Origin: Trichostrongylus colubriformis
Lineage: Eukaryota; Nematoda; Chromadorea; Rhabditida; Trichostrongylidae
DNA length: 64,000 nucleotides
NCBI GenBank assembly: GCA_963978905.1
Contig: OZ022257.1
Span: forward strand, 37,043,919 to 37,107,918
Direction of reading: 5' to 3'
Shown here: in pieces, positions 52,301 through 58,300 of the stretch
Layout of the letters: each line of letters starts with the position of its first letter
How positions within the stretch are numbered: position 1 is the first letter of the stretch
Made by a program: the position numbers and the translations under genes
Notes under the pieces: model-generated
What the model saw: the letters and a program-made list of their open reading frames with translations, nothing else
Databases searched by the model: none
Told to the model about the DNA's origin: nothing

Positions 52301-55300
52301 GCCCAACAAAGATTTTCTAATTCCGGGAACTGCAGCGTAAAGCTCCCTGTAAACCATCACTACGCGTGTGCTTGTATAACCCTTTCCTTTTTGTTGTTCT
52401 GAGATCATCATTCATTTCAGTGGAATAGTGGGAGTGTACCACAAGGCTTATAATGGTTGACAAATCCCAACCCTTCATTACAACTCCTAAGCTTGCATTC
52501 AGTTTTTTTCCTACATAGTCGCTGGCTACGCTTTTCCCCTTCCACTCCCCTTCCTCATTTGGCAAGTGCGCGCTTCGTCTAGCAGCTCACACGTACCAAA
52601 TGTTGGAAAAAGGGAGTAGAAAGATCAGGCCAATCCTAGACTGAGATTGTAGCTCGCACGATCGTATAATCACATGTGTCGTCGTGCGCAATCGCATTTG
52701 AGCATGCTGTTTTATCTCACTCCCTGTATGTCACCACCATTGGTCGTTTTGAGGACGGAAAAATAGCGCGCTCAAATGGGAAGCGCACGAGGACACATGC
52801 GATTTAGTGACTAAGCGAGTTATAACCTCTGCCCTACTTAAAGACACTAGAAGGGGTAAATTTGGCAGGCGGTGGTATATGATAGTAGATGTGCTCAGCA
52901 ATGAAGTAGTAGAGAAAAAACGACATAAAACCGCGATAAAACCGAGGAATAGGGACCGGAATATCCTCCTTCTCTCTCTCGTCTTCCGCGTCTCCAGCCG
53001 GAGTGGACTGACGACAGGCCAGAGTCTGGACCAGCCGGCCGCGATCGGTGTCCCACCCCTCCGCAGCGATTCCCCCGGCCGCATAACCGCATAACGGCAT
53101 GTCGAGCTACGGGGTCGTTATAAAACCCCACGCCGCGTTTTCTCAATGCGATTTTCGCCACATATGACCTCCTCTGAAGTAGATGGCTCGTTTTCAGAGA
53201 ACATGTATTCCCAGGTCTCAGTTTTCCCTTGCCCCTAATGGTGCCTTTAACTAAGGCCGCGATCATACTCACCACCGGCAGGGCGTGGCTACGATCACAG
53301 GCAGCGAGGGAGAGTGCACGGAGAGGTGCAGAGATGGCGCAGGCAACGAGGCAGGGTGGCATGGGCGGAGATGCAGAGATACGCAGCCACGCCCTGCCGC
53401 CGGCACCGCAGGGTATGACCGCGGCCTAATGTAAACACTCCCTTCCACGTGAGTGCGGGAACCAAACCTTGAACAGCAAAGTCTCCAAAACAACTAGCTG
53501 TGGAATATCTTCAACTCCAGATAGACGGCCCGAATTCCGAAAACTTTTCACCTTCCGGTTACTTTTTAGAAGTGGTTGTAAAAAGTTGCGAGGGTTATCG
53601 TCAGCGTTTTACGTTGCTTAGTTGTGGTAGTCAGAATTGCTAAGGCTCAACCACTCACCTTAACCGATTTTTTCCAGTGTTCACATCGTATAAAGTTAGA
53701 GCGAACAATAATGAGTCCCTGAACTTTGTTCCATACGCGAGATCCGAGTCGAAAATATGTGGCACTGCCACCCTGAAGTTCGGTCGGCATGTACGAATTA
53801 TTTTGGTTAGGGACTCAACCTCCATAAAAGGTTATTAAATCCATAGAGACAGGATAGCATGTTTCATGGTGGAAACAAGGGAACAAATAAGCAAGCTTGT
53901 ATCGTCGTCAGACTTCGCTATCGCGCGATTTGACAATTCTGCGATTTTGCGCTATGGTCCGCACGCAAAGACGCAGCATTGCGGAATCTCAACACCACGG
54001 AATCACGCGCTAATGTCAGCGGCACCGCAAAACCGCAGAACAGCAAAATCACGAAACCAAACTACGAAGTCTGACATCGCCCTAGGCCTTGGTATTGAAA
54101 GTTTGGATGCATTGTCGGGACAGAATACCGCATTGCAGCGCGCAATGCGAGTCAGCATGAAGCGCCGTTCTTAGCCAGGTCCATAGGCGATTCCGCGTTC
54201 TACAGTGAAACCAAGAGCACGACAGGGTTATCGCTCTAGGACCCAGCCACCGATCCTTAAGCTCATATGTCGCGAAAGGCGAGGATCGCTCCTTAGTTCC
54301 TTAGGTGTGTGGGTTCCCGTGGGTTTGACCGCCGCCTTGCCATGTTGGTCATATTCCGTGATCGCTCAGCATCGAACGATTGCTGCGCATCGAGGCAACA
54401 TCGCGGACCTCCCCGAGCAGTCTTTTCTAGGTTCATATCACCGGGTAGCGTGTCTACCCTTTCCATCGATCCACGCGGACCTAACTACTGAGGCCGGCGG
54501 CGGCACCACGGGGCTTAAGCCCTTAGAATTGCCAAGGAAAAGTCATTAACTTTTGGAATAATCTGGAAAACCGCAGAGTGTCGTCGGACGGGGCTCTTAG
54601 CGAGAGCCCGGCGTAAATTCCGTTATAGTTCAGTCTCTTTCGCTGAGTTCGGTTCTTATTAGCGTTTCTATATAAACCAATTGATTCCTTCTCGTGTTTT
54701 CCTCGTGTATCCGTAGAGAAGTTCCTCGATCTTTCTTTGCGGTGTGCATGTTAGTGCTGTAGGGTTCGTTACAGTTACGCAGTCTATTACCATCGGGGAA
54801 AGTTCCCAGGCGTCAGCCCGTTTAAGTGCATTAATGTGCCTCCCTGGTATGTCAGTCTTGCTCATTAGGACCCAGAGGAGGGACAGGCTATGTGTGGTCC
54901 ACGATCAATGTGGGCCATCCATGGGGCAGTGTTTGCAACATCGTATGTATTACGCCGCGAAATCCTCTCCCATCGATACAGCGAGAAATCCTTGAAATAA
55001 AAAAAGGAAAGTACCTCCAAAACTGTACAGTATTGTAACCAAGTGAGGTTACAAGTAATTCGAAGCATTGATGATCCTCCATAGAATGGGCAAGACAATA
55101 CTCGAGTATAAATAACAAACCCTGAAAAGAGTGCTCTATACATTCGACGTCCAAACTGCTTACAACCCTGAGGCAATGCGTTCTAATGACTGACTCTACG
55201 CTCAATCACAACCGATTTGGTGGACTGTTATGACTCTAGCCTCACATTTTGTAAAACTCACCAAAACAATATAAATAGGGGTAGTCTGGCAAATTGAGGG

Positions 55301-58300
55301 TGGACATCATGACAAAAACAACGTTGCCGGTTGAACCATGGGTATCTTTTTGGCACTTCTTCAACCGCTCAGGAAGAGGTGAAACTCACTTATGTATATA
55401 TGTACTTGGTGCTTCTGCTGAGTGCAGAAAGTTGTCTTTGGGAAGCACTCAGCATCACAAGTGATCTGAGTCGTGGGTAACATTGCCTTTCAAATTCTGT
55501 ACGGAGCAGTGCACTTTATTCGCTTCATCATTTTCCACTCATCGCACTTCTTTTATACATCCATGGTAAAAAATTTAGGAGCCTCTTGGGTTCTGAACCA
55601 GCCCGGTTAGGAATGAACTGCACTGTCTCGAGGGGGCAATGGGGACACAGAATCAATTACAGAACGAGGGAGCACGGCTCTTGCCATGTTTCGGAGCAAA
55701 GGTTTGACAAGATCCTTTGTTCCAAAATTGGCGTCTCAAACTTTTGGAAAGTCACCGCTTCACATTTGGGTTGCATCTTGCCAAGTTCTGCGTTCATAGG
55801 CAACTCTACATCAATTAATGCATATTGTTTTATTTCATCATTTTTTCAGGGGTATCTAAAACTAAACTATTATAGTAGAGAAAGCGAATATTAAAGCCAC
55901 GCAAGCAGGAAGAAATCCTAGCCTACTAATGGGTCAAGTCCGGAGTCAAGTTGTTTTAGGTCAAATTTAGAAAGTTTTCAAACTTTGACTGATAGTATAT
56001 GTGAAAACAGGTCCACACATGGATTCCTCGATATCTCCGCTATTAGAAACCTTGTGAGTACGCGCAATGATGCATTCAAGGATTGAGGTGCTTCAATTTG
56101 ATTACAAATCTATGCAGACACAAACCTTCGAATATCTTTCTGAGTACTCGTCTCTTTTTCGCCATGACGCGATGAGTGGTCCAAGAGCAGAGCCGACTAC
56201 AGCCAAAGCATCTCCTTCGTCGATTTTCAAGTTTAATTTAGAAAGAGTCCGTTGCAGTTGCTGGAAGGAGTGAAACACTGTAGTTTAGCTCGAAATTCAA
56301 AATATAATCAGTTAGTAATTCGAACGAATATACTCTCCAACACACCCCTCTTCTTTATCGTACTCAATGCTCTGAATTCATGAATCATTTTCTACTGCTT
56401 TCTAATTCTCTCGGATCTACTTTTTCTATCACAGCATGCTATGATTCAGGTTTCAGAAAAGGAAATGTAATAGAAATGCAGTATTAATGCTGTCGAAGGT
56501 ATGCACTGCTTAGTTCTGTACACCTTCCATGACCTCTCCTTTCTCAGAAACACAGACCTGTCTCTGTTCCATAAACTTTGTCCATCCGTCCATCTACCGC
56601 ATAGATTTTGCAAACATGGACAGCTCCCCTCTCCATCTTTTTTCCTCTGCTTATTTTTCTACGCAGCATTTTGCATTTTTAACCTCAACACGTTGGCGAC
56701 CGCGCGTTTTTTCACGTGTCTGCCACGTGGGACATCGCGCGCTCGCCTATGCCAAGAATTGCGTCCCAGCATTGGGGTTTTTGATATTACCTTTCCGAAC
56801 CCGCTAAATTTTGCCCGTACCTTGAGCGCTAATACAAAGTAGTAAGCGCTGCGAAACTTTAGATACCCCTCGAGAACTCGAATAAGGGATTACTGCATGG
56901 TAATGATGGGACGTGCTTAACCAGGTAGTGGGCATGAGAGAAAAGTCGACGTCTCGCGAGTATAAATATCTTGACTAAGAATTGAATGGCCACAAATCTC
57001 TTAACTCTCTATGGATACCTGCAACGACTTCACAGAGCTGAATGCTAGTTTCAACGATCTGTTGATCGACAACGACGATGACATACCTGTACTGGATGAC
57101 GATGCAAAGCATGAAAAAAAAACTTGTTGAAAAGATATAAGTGTACCATGTTAACCCTAGATACTCTTGTGCATGTTGATCAAAATTGATTACTTGTGGA
57201 TTTCAAATCAGTTAAAAAAAGTAATTTCCCGTGCTGCGTCCGACCATTGGGACGCATTGTCCCACGCGGCAGAAAAAGTGCGTCTTAGCATTGGGACGCA
57301 ATGTCGTCAACGTGTTAATATAACCTTTAGGCCTCATTCATACTTCGCAGAAAGGACGCCCTCTACAAAATCATATGCCCGCCGTCGACCACGGTCAAAG
57401 CTCGCCACAGATTTGTGCGGGTTTTGTCACGACCATACTGTGGTATGGTTCTATCGAGCGTTATGAACAGAGCGCCTCTATCTATAACGCTCGACCGCCT
57501 TATCCCTGCATCAATGTACATACCACTCATAACTTTTCCCTCTCTGAACGCCATTACTCCATTTTGGTTTCCTCCGTATTTCAACGTATCTTCTATGGAA
57601 TCTTCGAACCAAATGTAAAAAGGCTGAAGATAAAAAGGTTCTTAATCCTCGATTACTTTGAATGGGTTAAAGTGCTGAATCATACGATTGGAGGTGCTAA
57701 GGAATACGCCGACAAAGAAAAACCTGAAAGACGAGAATGGCGGAAATGAGGCGTCGCGTCATCTGGTCTCATACGAGATTACCGCGTGAAAGTGAGCCAC
57801 TGAGCCACTCCCCGTTGGATGGTATCATAAGAAACCTTGAGATATCCCCTGTTTCCCCAAGTAGACGTTTCCTTGACTTTTGGAATTTTTTCTTTATCTT
57901 ATCTCATCGCATGAATCACAGGCTACATTCGCCACGTAAACGTCATGTCGCAAAAAAGCCCGTCCAGTACCAGGTGTGGTCGAAGTAGGTGGGTGGGATT
58001 GGAAGTGACTCGAGCTGACTTAGCGCCGTACGCGCTAAGTGTACAGTGAACAGATGCCGGACGATCTATCTGCTCCGAGAAGGTGAGTCGCAAGTCCGAT
58101 TATCTTAGAGTGCGCCTTTATAGGCACATGCCAGGATTACTGGGGTGTTACAGTTCCTGCCGTGGTCAGATGGTTCGACCCACAGTCAGTAGGCTGCATC
58201 TTTACCGAGGTGCGGGTATCAGTTCCTGGAGCGTGCAGGGCCAAAGGAGCCAGCACGACTCCACCCAGCAGCTCACCCCAAACGTGATTGTTGGCAATGA

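Noticed and set aside
54888..55205. 105-codon minus-strand frame and its neighbour ending [13 protein letters not shown]
   Set aside because: Could hide the missing tps exon or a transposase scrap, but phase and sequence give no match I can defend.
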